Below, in pieces: positions 40,116-50,114 of a stretch of DNA of 64,000 bases. The stretch's first letter is position 1; the number at the start of each line of letters is the position of its first letter. Made by a program: the position numbers and the translations under genes. The notes beneath the pieces were generated by a model. It did no database searches. It was not told the origin of the DNA and saw only the letters and a program-made list of their open reading frames with translations. The stretch comes from Hondaea fermentalgiana (Eukaryota > Sar > Bigyra > Thraustochytrida > Thraustochytriidae). Where the stretch lies: positions 409,793 to 473,792 of the forward strand of contig NPFB01000084.1 of NCBI GenBank assembly GCA_014084085.1, written 5' to 3'.

Positions 40116-40141
40116 ACCCGCCCGCCCGCCCGCCCGCCCGC
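40116..40141. repeat. (CCCG)n tetranucleotide repeat
   Basis: Six CCCG units upstream of the coiled-coil gene. Confidence 0.9.
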
Positions 40142-41297
40142 TCCCCGGAGCCCTGCGAAACGCCAGCGCAACCCCAAATAACGTAACGGACACGTAATAT
40201 CCTCTCTGTCTTATCGGATTCTTCATTTTCCGTCTATAAAACAGATATTAATCTACTAAGTCTGGTATTTTTATCTCATTTTGACAAAACAAGACAGAGG
40301 CGGAAAAAGTGTTCTGTATCGACTATAGCGCGGAGTCTGGTGCGAGCACGCCACGCGTCTCTTGAGCTCCACCAATTTGCACTAGTACGTGCCCAGCCCA
40401 TGCAGCCCTGCTGCCTTTTCTGAGCTCGGCCATAGTCGGCGGCCTCACCTCTTCTCGTCTCGCCACAACACGCCAGCGTCGGTGCGTCCTCGGTGCGGCC
40501 TGCGCGGCTGCAGCGGCCTTCGCGGAAGCGTCTTGGAGCTCGTCAGCGCAGGCGCTCGCGCGGAGGCCGCTCTCAGCGCCGGCTGGCTAGCCGCCAGCTA
40601 CCGCCGCCGCTAGCAGTCGCGAGGCCAGCATTGCCCGGCGCATTGCATTGCCGCCCAGAGAGAGAGAGAGAGAGAGAGCAAAGCACACCGCGCCCCATCA
40701 GTGTATAGTATAGTAGTGTGGAGGAAAGCCGCGAGCTGGAATGCAGGACCAAGCTGCCCTGCGCAACACAGGCAACGCAATGGCGAGCAGCGCAAGCAAG
40801 CAGCTGCAGACAGCGGGCGGGGAGGTGACGTTTGGCAAGTCAAGGTGGTGCAGCAGCAGCTGCTGCAGGGGCGAGAGCCGGGTGGAAGAAGGCGCGGCAA
40901 GTGGGCTCAGTGCGTGCACAGGAGTGAATGAATGAATGCGCGATTCGACGTGAATGGAGGAGGGAGGGCACGGGTGAGCGCGCATGGCGACGCGCGCAAG
41001 CCCACGTGGCCAGAGGCGGGAGGGGATGCACGTGTGGCTGGATGAAATCTCCGGTGTGGTGTCGATGACGGGGCAGCTGGCAAAGATGGACTCGAGAGAG
41101 AGAGCAAGAAGCAGCGCAGCTTGCCAAGAAAAGGGGCCTCGTGCCAACAACCAACTTGGTTGAGTGAAGAAATGAGCAGCCAGAAAAAGAAAAGAAGAAA
41201 AGAAAAGAAAAGAAAGAATCGGAAAGAAAAGAAAGAAAGTGCTGCCGCTGCTTGAAGATCAAGGCGCACGCGGCACAAGGACGCGGCGCGGGGGGGG

Positions 41298-41397
41298 NNN
41301 NNNNNNNNNNNNNNNNNNNNNNNNNNNNNNNNNNNNNNNNNNNNNNNNNNNNNNNNNNNNNNNNNNNNNNNNNNNNNNNNNNNNNNNNNNNNNNNNN
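41298..41397. other. Assembly gap (100 N)
   Basis: Exactly 100 unknown bases, preceded by a G run and followed by GC-alternating DNA; a standard placeholder. Confidence 0.98.
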
Positions 41398-41972
41398 GGC
41401 GCAGGGGCGCGCGCGCGCGCCGCGGGTCTGTGGCGCGTGCGTCCCGGCGCGGGAAGGAATGGCGCTTCGCGCTGCCTTCGCAGCAAGGCTGTGCCTGGTG
41501 GAGCAGGAAGAAGGAAACCTGAAAAACCTAGTTTCAACGGGGTTTTCCCGAGTCGGGCGAGACAGTGCGAGCGCAGGAGATACTGCACTTGTATGCGGAG
41601 AATCTTGACTTGCGGAAAGGGATACGCCACTTGCGCTGCGTGCACTTGGGCGCGTCTACTTGTGCATGGATGATACGCCGTAAATCCTGCAGGGCCCCCC
41701 TTCGATACGTGTGAAATCTGCTTAAGGATACACAGATAAAGGGGGGTGCGAAAGGAGTTGCGGCGGCAAAGCGGAGAGGCAGAAAGGCCGGTCGTCTGGA
41801 CCTCTAATTTCCTCCTGTCGTGGGCGCCAGACTCGGATTGACTGATCTCCGCGCAGCCGCCGCCCCGCTCGAGCCCGGCCCGCCGCAACAGCCTCGCAGC
41901 CTCGCAGCAGCAGCGCGACCCCGTTCCGCCGCCCTTCCCCTCCCCTCTCCCCCGCAAGACTCTTTGAGCAAG

Positions 41973-43160
41973 ATGGCCTCCCGCCTTGGCATGAGGGCCG
42001 TGCGCCTTGCGACCGTCGCGCAGCGCAGCGGTGCGCTCCGCACGGCCACCCGCACCGCGGCGCCCCGCGCCGCCGCTGCCGTCGCCGCGCCGATGATGCA
42101 GCAGGCCCGCGGCCTCAAGACCCTGAACTTTGGCGGCTCGCAGGAGGACGTCATCGAGCGCTCGGACTACCCCCAGTCCCGCTACGGCAACATCTTCAAG
42201 GATGACACCCTCTGCATGCTCGGCTACGGCACCCAGGGCCGCGGCCAGGCCCTCAACCTCCGCGACAACGGCATGCCCGTCATCGTCGGTGTCCGCAAGG
42301 ATGGTGGCTCGTGGCAGAAGGCCATCGATGATGGCTGGGTCCCTGGCACCAACCTCTTCGACATTGACGAGGCCCTCAGCAAGGGTACCGTCATCATGTA
42401 CCTGCTGTCCGATGCCGGCCAGATGATGGCCTGGGACCAGGTCAAGCCCCACCTCACCCCGGGCAAGACCCTCTACGTCTCGCACGGCTTCTCGGTCGTC
42501 TTCAAGGAGGACACCAAGGTCATCCCGCCCACTGACATTGACGTCATCCTCTGCGCCCCCAAGGGCTCCGGCACCACCGTCCGCAACCTCTTCCTCGAGG
42601 GCCGCGGCATCAACGGCTCCGTCGCCGTCTACCAGGACGTCAGCGGCAAGGCTCAGGAGCGCGTTGAGGCCCTCGGTATCGCCGTCGGCTGCGGCTACCT
42701 CTACAACACCACCTTCCAGAAGGAGACCTACTCCGATCTCGTCGGTGAGCGTGGTGTCCTCATGGGCATGATCGCTGGTGCCTTCCACGCCCAGTACGAC
42801 GTGCTCCGCGCCAAGGGCCACTCCCCGTCCGAGGCCTTCAACGAGACCGTCGAGGAGGCCACCCAGAGCCTGTACCCGCTCATTGGCGCCAACGGCGCTG
42901 ACTGGATGTTTGCGCAGTGCTCCACCACCGCCCAGCGCGGCGCCCTCGACTGGGCTCCCCGCTTCGAGGAGGCCCTCAAGCCTGTCTTCGAGAAGCTCTA
43001 CGCCGAGGTCGAGAACGGCAACGAGGCCCGCCGCTCGCTCGATGTCAACAGCCGCCCCGACTACAAGGAGTCCCTCGAGAAGGAGCTCGCCGCCATCGAC
43101 CAGTCCGAGATCTGGCAGGCCGGCAAGACCGTGCGCCAGCTCCGCCCGGAGAACCAGTAA
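41973..43160 (+). CDS. ILV5: Ketol-acid reductoisomerase, mitochondrial (fungal-type, class I)
   Basis: Second common enzyme of valine and isoleucine synthesis; it isomerises and reduces acetolactate or acetohydroxybutyrate with NADPH and magnesium. The 395 residues equal the length of yeast Ilv5. An Arg/Ala-rich presequence of about 45 residues (MASRLGMRAVRLATVAQRSG) with no acidic residue predicts mitochondrial import. The Rossmann loop GYGTQG is at 84-89, with the NADPH-type specificity loop GVRKDGGSWQKA. YVSHGFSVVFKEDT, CAPKGSGTTVRNLFLEGRG and TYSDLVGERGVLMGMIAGAF are family blocks. ATG 41973 (context CAAGATGGC) is used; the open frame upstream starts at GTG. Codons are almost all C- or G-ending, more extreme than in the neighbours, which suggests high expression. 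Confidence 0.96.
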   Translation: MASRLGMRAVRLATVAQRSGALRTATRTAAPRAAAAVAAPMMQQARGLKTLNFGGSQEDVIERSDYPQSRYGNIFKDDTLCMLGYGTQGRGQALNLRDNGMPVIVGVRKDGGSWQKAIDDGWVPGTNLFDIDEALSKGTVIMYLLSDAGQMMAWDQVKPHLTPGKTLYVSHGFSVVFKEDTKVIPPTDIDVILCAPKGSGTTVRNLFLEGRGINGSVAVYQDVSGKAQERVEALGIAVGCGYLYNTTFQKETYSDLVGERGVLMGMIAGAFHAQYDVLRAKGHSPSEAFNETVEEATQSLYPLIGANGADWMFAQCSTTAQRGALDWAPRFEEALKPVFEKLYAEVENGNEARRSLDVNSRPDYKESLEKELAAIDQSEIWQAGKTVRQLRPENQ

Positions 43161-43694
43161 GCACTGCCCACAAACAGCTAGCTATGCTTGCTATACTATT
43201 TTTTCCCTGTGCCGCTGCTTTTTCCTTTCTTTTTCTTTTTTTTGTTGAGAATCACCCGCCGACTTCTTGTCGTCGTTGTTTGCTTACTTGCTTGTCTGTG
43301 TTCATCATCCTCATCAAAGCGCAGCAGCGCGCCTGTTCTTGCTTGTTGTTGGCCTCGATCCATCCATTGGTGAAATGCTGGCCTCCCTCCCCCTTCTTTT
43401 CAAGCTATTATTTTTTATTTCGAACGAAAGTTTTGCAAGACTCTGAGAAGAATACACGATTGGCCACAAAGTGAGAATGCGCCGTGAATGAATGAATGGA
43501 TGAATGAATGGATGAATGATCTGAGAAGAAGGCTTACGTGACCACAAAGAAGAGGGAGGACAAAGACAAGCGGAGAGAATCGAGTGGCTGCTCGCAATAT
43601 TCGCTTTCGTTGGGGAGGGCGGACGCGAAGGGTGATGGGGAGAGGATGACTTTTGCAAGAGTTTATTGCGAGTTGGCTAGAGACAATCTCTCCG
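43161..43694. other. Convergent 3' spacer
   Basis: Between ILV5 and the Cys-rich secreted protein. T-rich after the ILV5 stop; an imperfect GAAT/GGAT repeat at about 43484-43520. No gene. Confidence 0.6.
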
Positions 43695-44717
43695 TTAGAC
43701 CGCGCAAGCGAATCCGTAGTCGTGGTCGATCTCGACGCTGTCGGGGCGTGCAATCTGCGACGCAATGCCCGAATCACGACGCGTGCGGCCCGCCACCTTT
43801 TGAAAGATGGGCCCACTGCGGCATTCGTCGCACTGAAGACACGAGTTCAAGCGGTACTCTCCGTTCTCGTATTGGAAGTCCTTGCAGGCATTGTCCGGCG
43901 AGGCATCCGGCGCGCGCTGGATTTTGTTCTTGCACCCTAAGGGATTCCAGAAGGCGCGATAGGGCGCGCAGTAATTGACGTCGTAAAAGTTCTTGACGGG
44001 ATCATTGTTGGGTGCAGACGAGTACGCCAGACACACACTGGCACACTCGTTCAGCGTCGAGCGCGTATTGTAGTACCAAATGTACCGGCATGAGGGTTGC
44101 GTGAATCCAACATTCTCGAGGCAGTTCAGAACCATTGTCTTGGCCCGTTCCGGACTGATGATCCCCAAGACATGGAGCGCCGCGCACTGCCTGACGGGAG
44201 ACGTAAGGTCCGTCACATTCAGGTACAGCGCAAGATCCTCGAGTGTAGAGCAGGCACCACACGGAGTCACGTGCGTCAAGTACACGGTTCCGCTCGTGTT
44301 TTGCGAAGTCGCCTCGCTCGGTGAGAGTGTCAGTAGATTGTAGCGAATCGTCTCCGTATCCGACTCGCGCGCCTCCGGATTGACAAACTCCACGTAGCAA
44401 TTCTGCGTCTCGTCAATCTCCGTTACGTAGCCCTGCTCCTCCGGGTACGGATCGACGGTCTCGTACGAGGTAAAATCCACGGCGCTGAGGACCTCGTCCA
44501 AGTTTTCGCAGCTCGTTCGCGTTTTGAGCGTCTCATAGCACGCTTCGTCCCAGGAGAGCATCCTGCCGTCTCGGGCTTGGGTCGTCTCGGCCACCAGATT
44601 CATCGCGCGAAGGTTCGCCTTTTCCTCTGCGAGTGTCGCCTCGGCCTGCGCAGCCTCCACGCACGCCGCTGCCGCCACCGCGAGCACAAGCACGACGACC
44701 CCGCGAAGAGTCGTCAT
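43695..44717 (-). CDS. Secreted Cys-rich protein of unknown function
   Basis: 340 residues with a clear signal peptide (LRGVVVLVLAVAAAACVEAA) and about 18 cysteines spread through the mature part, so probably exported or lysosomal with disulfides. Distinct blocks are THVTPCGACSTLEDLALYLN followed by VTDLTSPVRQCA, a helical stretch LGIISPERAKTMVLNCLENV, CRYIWYYNTRSTLNECASVC, FWNPLGC and CLQCDECRSGPIFQKVAGRT near the C-terminus. Several NxT/S sequons are present. The Cys-x-x-Cys pairs could suggest a redox or metal role but no known family was recognised. ATG 44717 precedes the signal peptide directly; the frame upstream opens at GTG. It converges with ILV5. Confidence 0.75.
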   Translation of the reverse strand: MTTLRGVVVLVLAVAAAACVEAAQAEATLAEEKANLRAMNLVAETTQARDGRMLSWDEACYETLKTRTSCENLDEVLSAVDFTSYETVDPYPEEQGYVTEIDETQNCYVEFVNPEARESDTETIRYNLLTLSPSEATSQNTSGTVYLTHVTPCGACSTLEDLALYLNVTDLTSPVRQCAALHVLGIISPERAKTMVLNCLENVGFTQPSCRYIWYYNTRSTLNECASVCLAYSSAPNNDPVKNFYDVNYCAPYRAFWNPLGCKNKIQRAPDASPDNACKDFQYENGEYRLNSCLQCDECRSGPIFQKVAGRTRRDSGIASQIARPDSVEIDHDYGFACAV

Positions 44718-45209
44718 CTTTGACGAGTCCGCCGGCCAGCTCCGACTTGGCTGCACGTGCGGTCACGCGTCCCGACGCGAGGGTGGGGCGCACGTGGGGA
44801 GGAGAACGGTGGGGGCGAGGGGGAGAGGAGGCGAGGGGGCGTGGCGGCTCGCACGACGATAGATACTTTGCTATTTGAGGGACTGCCCGCTTCCCGCTTC
44901 CGCGCCGCGTGAAAAACCTAATAAACTGAAGAGAGTCATTTATTGCGTATGCGTGTGCACACCCTCATTGACGACAACACCTGAGTCGCCAGCGTGACGG
45001 GACGGAAGGGCACTCACAGAAACGCTTCGAGCGGTGCGTGAGAATGGTAAGATGACGTATACATACTGGTGAAGGTGTTTAAGCTGTCTGTCTATCTATC
45101 TGTCTGTCTATCTGTGGTCTTGATCGTCCTCCTCCTCCTCGTTATCATCCTTATTCTCATCGACATCTGTGATTGCCTTTCAAAAAAAAACTACGTATGC
45201 TATCTATAC
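44718..45209. other. Spacer between two minus-strand genes
   Basis: Contains a CTGT/CTAT tetranucleotide repeat at about 45085-45117. Promoter of the Cys-rich gene is presumed near 44718-44900; nothing else is seen. Confidence 0.55.
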
Positions 45210-48200
45210 CTAGGCGCTGCGAAAAAGGTCGAAAAGATCCTCCATAGACAGCTTTTGGCTCTTTTGCGCGGCCGGATCGAGCGAGAGACCGTCGGCCTGG
45301 AGAGCGTCGTTGGCCATACTAGCCTTGCGTGCCTGGAGAGCCAGAATCTTTTGCTCCACAGTTGCCGTTGCGATGAGCCGATAGACGTGCACGGGCCGCG
45401 TCTGGCCAATTCGATGCACGCGGTCAATGGCCTGCTCCTCAATCTGAGGATTCCACCAGGCGTCCACGAGAAAGACGACCGAGGCGCGGACGAGATTGAG
45501 TCCCACGCCGCCAGCCTTGAGGCTGACGAGGAAAATGTTGCACTTGGGGTCAGTATTGAATTGATCAATGGCGGCCTGACGACGCTTCTGCGTCAACGAG
45601 CCGTCGAGACGCGCGCTCGTCATGTCAAGCTCACGCAAACCGCGCTCAACCATATCGAGCATCTTTGTCCATTGTGAAAAGATGAGAACCTTGATTGGGG
45701 CCTGGTTTGCGGGCTTTTGACCAGCGCCAAGAAACTTTTCACCCTGCTCACGGAGCGCTTCGCTGCCCCACACGGTCCCTCCAAGGGACTTGTTGACAGC
45801 CTCAATGCGCTGCAAGTGCTGCAGCACAAGGTCGAGTTTCGACGAGGACCGCCAGCGCGTCGAAAGCGCCTTATCTGCTGCTAGACGTCGGCCCTGCTCT
45901 TCGGCCTTCTTCTTCTTTACCTCGGACGGAAGTCGCAGCGGATTGATGTCAAGGCGACTTAGCTTGCGCCGACATACAGGACAGGCCATCTCCGCTCCTT
46001 TGTACGTGAGCACGCTTTCAAGACAAGGCTTGCACATGACATGGCCACACGTTGTGATGACAGCATCTTTGGGGTCATCGAGGCAAATGGGGCAGTCTCC
46101 ACCCTTTGATTGCTCGAGGTCGGCCAAGGCAGACTCCAAATAGGCGGCCGAGCACTCCGCGCTCGACGCTGTTCCCGCGGCAGCAGCAGCAGCAGCAGCT
46201 GTCGACACCGTCGCAGCTGCAAAGAGGCGATCTCGCAACTGCGCAATGTATTCACGATCCGAGACAGCCTTTGGCGTGAGCGTGTCTGCTTGAGTGCCGC
46301 TCGCGCGATCTTCTTCGGCGTGACTGGAGAGCACGAGAAAGGGATGGTCACAGGCCTGACGCATACGCAAAAGGAGCGTAAAGATGGCCGCATACTTTGT
46401 GTTGGCGGACCCTGACGATACAAAGCCGTCAAACTCGGCCTTGGAACGCGAGTAGATGGCATTGTAAAATGCGCGTTCCGCCTCGGAGAGTGTCACGTAG
46501 AGCACCTCGAGATGCTTTTCGGGTAGTTTATGCTGGATGCTTGCCTCGGCACTCGCTTCAACGTCACGCTTGGTTCGCCGCAGCATGACGGGGCCGTCAC
46601 TGAGCACCGCGCGAAGACGTTGCATTGCAGCAGCACTCTTTTCCTTGTCAACTTGCTGCTCGAAGGGCATGCGAATGATCTTGGACCACCATCCATACGA
46701 GTTCCACGGTTCATAGCGCAAAAAGAGAAAAAGCGAATAAATGTCATCGACGCTGTTTTGCAGGGGCGTTCCCGTAAGACACCAGCGGTATTGCGCCTCG
46801 AGGGCCGCCGATGCGCGCGCTGCGTCGGTCGTGCGGTTCTTTACATTGTGCGCCTCGTCGAGCACAACGCGCTCCCACGCCGTGGAAAAGAGGTCCGAGC
46901 CAGAATTTTGGAACTCGGACGCCACCGTTCCGTAGGTGGTGAGGACGCAGTCGTAGTTTCCCAAAACGTTGACTCCACGGTTTCGGTCACTGCCGTGGAA
47001 GCGCAAGACGCGTAGACGCGCCTCCTCACTGACTTTGTCTGATAGTTCAGCCTCCCACTGACCAATGAGAGAGGTGGGACATACGATCAAGGTTCCAGGT
47101 CTCGCGCGCCGTCGACGCTTGCGCGCAGCCTTGCCGCACGATGTCGAGGACTGCGACGTTTCAAGAGTTATCTCCTCGCTTTGGGTCGACGTCGTCGCCA
47201 CCAAGTCCACCTCGGCGCTGTTGCGACTACCTGTGTCCAGGTCGACACACTCCATGCCTTCGTCAGCCTCGTCTGCCGCTGCCTGGCGCTGCGCCAGCTT
47301 ATCATTCGAAGCGAGAATGAGCGCAATCACCGAAACAGTTTTGCCAAGACCCATTTCATCTGCAAGGATGCCGCCGCGCAAAGGATCGACGGTGGGCGGC
47401 TCTTGAAATTGAACTTGACGCGTATACACATTGACGTAGTACTTGGATGCCTTGCGGTCGCGAAACGTGCGTTCTTGCCACAAACTTTCATCTTTGGCAA
47501 TCTGGGGAAGGTCCTCACGATCAAGCATCCAACGAAGTGCTACTCGCTGATGCGGGCGCAGTGAAACGCTGAGGCCCGGGGGGTCCTCGGCGGTGCCCTC
47601 GAGGTTCTTGACGCCCAAAGTCTCTTCGATGCCTCGAGCGTCCTTTTCTGTGAGCGTGAGGACTGATCCAGCATCGCCTTGGTCGAGCGCTCCGCAGCCA
47701 GCGAACTCGAGGTTGCCTGAAGCTCCGATTGCGACGGACCCATATTTGAGTGGGTTATTGATCACCTCGCATAGCTCAAAAAAGGCAACCGCCAAGGGCT
47801 CCGTATTGTCCACGGAACGCTTGGGGTCCGGAAAAAAAGAGAAAATTTCGGGTCCTAGCAGGTCGAGGTGAAGCACGATGGGAATCTGCGAAAAAGGTCG
47901 GAGTTCTTCGGGCAAAAACGCTTGAATTGAGGCCGTCGCTCGGACGACGCCGTGGACCAGGAGCGGGTGAAGGCGACTCGAGATCCACTTGGGCAGGCGA
48001 CCGAGGAAGACCTCTTTGCAGCCTTGGCCTACGCCGATGCGTACCATTGTGGAACGTCCCTTTTTCCATGTGCGTCCACGTCCTTTGCCCTTGCCCGATG
48101 CCTCTGCGGTGCTTCCCAAGGTTCGTTTGGTTTTCGGTTGTCCGAGAGGTTTGCTTTCCTCCACGGAGACGTTGAGTTCGGAATTTCCTACAAAGGTTTC

Positions 48201-48566
48201 GGTCGTCTCTTGCACGCTCATGCACGTAGTTGACTCGGCGTCGACTGCTAGAGAGCACAGTCGTTTCGGCCATTCGCGGCGTTTGCTCGTGGCAGCTCGT
48301 TTCGCGCTGGGATCTTGAATTGTGAGGCGGCCGCTTCCCGTGTTGCTCGGTGCGCGTCGTTTTTTGGTCGAAAGCTGGCTGCTATCCGCGTTTACCTTTT
48401 TCATGGCTTCGTGCACGGCCTCCATGCCTCGATCAAAGTACTTGTTGAGTGCGTTTTCGACATTGCCCTCGCAGGCGTCCACAAGCGCCTTGATCTCGCG
48501 GTCACCCAGCGTCGTGCCCAGCACGCCTCGGAGCTGCGCTGCGGCGTCAGCGTTGGCTGGCGCCAT
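45210..48566 (-). CDS. RAD5/HLTF-type SNF2 helicase with HIRAN and RING domains
   Basis: DNA-damage tolerance protein of 1,118 residues that couples an SNF2 translocase with a RING ubiquitin ligase for PCNA polyubiquitination and fork remodelling. A UBA-like helix bundle (AQLRGVLGTTLGDREIKALV) is at the N-terminus; a HIRAN-like region follows (FLGRLPKWISSRLHPLLVHG, about 215). The SNF2 core has Walker A GILADEMGLGKT (Lys409), DEAH 570-573 in VVLDEAHNVKNR, and LTGTPLQNSVDDIYSLF. A C3HC4 RING is inserted at 825-865 (CPICLDD, TTCGHVMCKPCLE, CPVCRRK). The C-terminal helicase half holds KVLIFSQWTKMLDM, LVSLKAGGVGLNL and DRVHRIGQTRPVHVYRL. The domain order matches plant RAD5A and HLTF. ATG 48566 fits the UBA-like start; the upstream frame (to 49070) is not protein-like. 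The gene diverges from a small spliced gene. Confidence 0.92.
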   Translation of the reverse strand: MAPANADAAAQLRGVLGTTLGDREIKALVDACEGNVENALNKYFDRGMEAVHEAMKKVNADSSQLSTKKRRAPSNTGSGRLTIQDPSAKRAATSKRREWPKRLCSLAVDAESTTCMSVQETTETFVGNSELNVSVEESKPLGQPKTKRTLGSTAEASGKGKGRGRTWKKGRSTMVRIGVGQGCKEVFLGRLPKWISSRLHPLLVHGVVRATASIQAFLPEELRPFSQIPIVLHLDLLGPEIFSFFPDPKRSVDNTEPLAVAFFELCEVINNPLKYGSVAIGASGNLEFAGCGALDQGDAGSVLTLTEKDARGIEETLGVKNLEGTAEDPPGLSVSLRPHQRVALRWMLDREDLPQIAKDESLWQERTFRDRKASKYYVNVYTRQVQFQEPPTVDPLRGGILADEMGLGKTVSVIALILASNDKLAQRQAAADEADEGMECVDLDTGSRNSAEVDLVATTSTQSEEITLETSQSSTSCGKAARKRRRRARPGTLIVCPTSLIGQWEAELSDKVSEEARLRVLRFHGSDRNRGVNVLGNYDCVLTTYGTVASEFQNSGSDLFSTAWERVVLDEAHNVKNRTTDAARASAALEAQYRWCLTGTPLQNSVDDIYSLFLFLRYEPWNSYGWWSKIIRMPFEQQVDKEKSAAAMQRLRAVLSDGPVMLRRTKRDVEASAEASIQHKLPEKHLEVLYVTLSEAERAFYNAIYSRSKAEFDGFVSSGSANTKYAAIFTLLLRMRQACDHPFLVLSSHAEEDRASGTQADTLTPKAVSDREYIAQLRDRLFAAATVSTAAAAAAAAGTASSAECSAAYLESALADLEQSKGGDCPICLDDPKDAVITTCGHVMCKPCLESVLTYKGAEMACPVCRRKLSRLDINPLRLPSEVKKKKAEEQGRRLAADKALSTRWRSSSKLDLVLQHLQRIEAVNKSLGGTVWGSEALREQGEKFLGAGQKPANQAPIKVLIFSQWTKMLDMVERGLRELDMTSARLDGSLTQKRRQAAIDQFNTDPKCNIFLVSLKAGGVGLNLVRASVVFLVDAWWNPQIEEQAIDRVHRIGQTRPVHVYRLIATATVEQKILALQARKASMANDALQADGLSLDPAAQKSQKLSMEDLFDLFRSA

Positions 48567-49201
48567 TGATGGCTCTCTCTGGGCCTGTTTTCTCCCACTG
48601 CTCGCGTGACGGCGACGGAAACCGCGTACAAGGTCGGTCTGCAGTTGTCTTCTTGTCAAGGTGGTCGTTAACCACCACCACCACCTGCCGAGGTCCGGCT
48701 CGACCTCGATCAGCGCCCCAGTAGAGAGAGCAAGGGCGCAAGGCAAACGAGACAGTGAGTAGCGACTTTGGCTGGCACGCGCGCCGTTGTCGAGACGGCG
48801 TCGCGATAAAGAGGATGGTGTTTGTTCTGCGACAGGGATTTCTTGCTTGTGCCCGATAGCCCGCCCGCGACCTTTGTTTGCGTCGCGACGATCAAAGAAG
48901 AGGCCCCTGTGCGGTCTGCGGCAAGTCCGCGGTACAGAGTCCTTTCTCCTTGAGCGCACACGCGTGCGTCCCCCCCACCCCGAAGCCCGGAGGTCAAGAC
49001 AGCGACCGGGTTTGTCTCGCGCGCCTCGGAGTCCGCTGCGTAAAAATGGGTTGCGCAAGATGTTGCGCATCGCACAGACACCCGAGAGTATACGATGGTG
49101 TCTACAATGGCCGGGGCAGCGCGAGACTCGTAGTAAAGCGGGAATCGCGATCGTCGTTGCGCGGCGGCGCGGCGCGGCGCGGCGCGGCGCGGCGCGACGC
49201 G
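48567..49201. other. Divergent promoter region
   Basis: Between the RAD5-type gene (-) and the Dad2-like gene (+). Ends with GGCGC pentamers (49161-49196) that abut the plus-strand ATG. Open frames here are not protein-like. Confidence 0.6.
49161..49196. repeat. (GGCGC)n pentanucleotide repeat
   Basis: About seven GGCGC units directly before the ATG of the small spliced gene at 49202. Confidence 0.92.
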
Positions 49202-49672
49202 ATGGATGAGGATCAGGTGGAGCTGCTGGCGGAACTGCGCGCGCTGCAGTTCACTGTGGACAAGATGTACGTGCGGGGGAAGGGGGAGACCTCACGATAC
49301 ACCTGGCAGGCGATGAGATGGGCAGACGACGTGGTGGGTGACGAAGCTGACTTGACTAACCGTGGCGACGCGACGAATCAAATGATGGAACGAATAATCA
49401 AACGAATGATGGAACAAACACAGCGTGGTGGCGCTTCGCAAGCTGCGCGAAATGACAGAGCCTGGGGGCGGGTTCTATGAAGCGCAAAAGCGAGCAGCTG
49501 AGGTACGTGCAATGTGGACCTGATGATCCGCAATTTGGATACATTCATGGCTGACGGCGTCAACACCTTGGTGCAGTCGATGCGAATATGGGACACGCTC
49601 TTTCAGGCTGCGCGCGATGCTGAGGAGAACAAGGAGACAGGAGCTACAGACATGAACGACCAGGATGAATGA
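49202..49672 (+). CDS. Small three-exon coiled-coil protein, possibly DASH subunit Dad2-like
   Basis: Proposed exons 49202-49266, 49424-49502 and 49577-49672, giving 79 residues. Both introns (157 and 74 bases) start with GTACGTGC and end in CAG; CTAAC or CTGAC lies upstream of the acceptors. The exons join in phase to give VELLAELRALQFTVDKI, VVALRKLREMTEPGGGFYEA and SMRIWDTLFQAARDAEENKE: two amphipathic helices around a Gly turn with a conserved-looking Trp. That plan resembles Dad2 of the kinetochore DASH/Dam1 ring (ELRxL helix, DG turn, W-x-x-xL-x-A helix). The match is by memory of a short, weakly conserved family. Unspliced, the first frame stops at 49480 and the last exon has no start, which supports splicing. 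The alternative is that the last frame continues upstream (NLDTFMADGVNTLVQ). Confidence 0.5.
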
Positions 49673-50114
49673 ATGAAAGATGAGCTCAGGTGGCCAAATC
49701 ATCTGCAGCAGGGTAGGGCAGGACAGGACAGGGCAAAGTTTCTGCGGCACTAACGCTCAGCGTTGGTTGCCATGAAAGAATTTCTAAGCTTGTCCGGGGC
49801 TGCTACTGCAAGCTGGGCCAAGCCGGAAATAAATTGTTCTGTGGATAGACACAACGAAAGCGCATGAGAACTAGTACTACTTTTACGAAAAAGTTGTGTC
49901 CATTTTGTTATCTCATTGTGGGGGTACACTTGTTTGTTTTTTCGAGCTCGCCCATGTCCTTTCTTTGACGGCACGCACAGAGGTCGTTCTCGACGAGACG
50001 TGGCCTTTTACTTCTTATTTCCTCCTTTTCTTTTATTTATAAGTTGGTTCCAGAGCATAAGCTACGTGGAACGCATTGCACTAGAGGACATGATCCTTGC
50101 CGCTACGTGCTCTG
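49673..50114. other. Convergent spacer
   Basis: Begins with GAAT units at the stop of the small spliced gene. A minus-strand frame at 49750-49974 has no recognisable domain. Nothing else seen. Confidence 0.5.

Larger units (their letters stand above)
39988..41972. other. Long divergent spacer with assembly gap
   Basis: About 2 kb between the coiled-coil gene (-) and ketol-acid reductoisomerase (+). Contains CCCG repeats (40116-40141), GA repeats (about 40656-40677), an AAGAAA-rich stretch (about 41185-41240) and a 100-N gap. AT-rich DNA at about 40190-40300 stands out. No convincing gene. Confidence 0.55.

Noticed and set aside
41259..42821. 520-residue minus-strand frame over ILV5 and the N gap
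   Set aside because: Antisense to ILV5 and runs through unknown bases.
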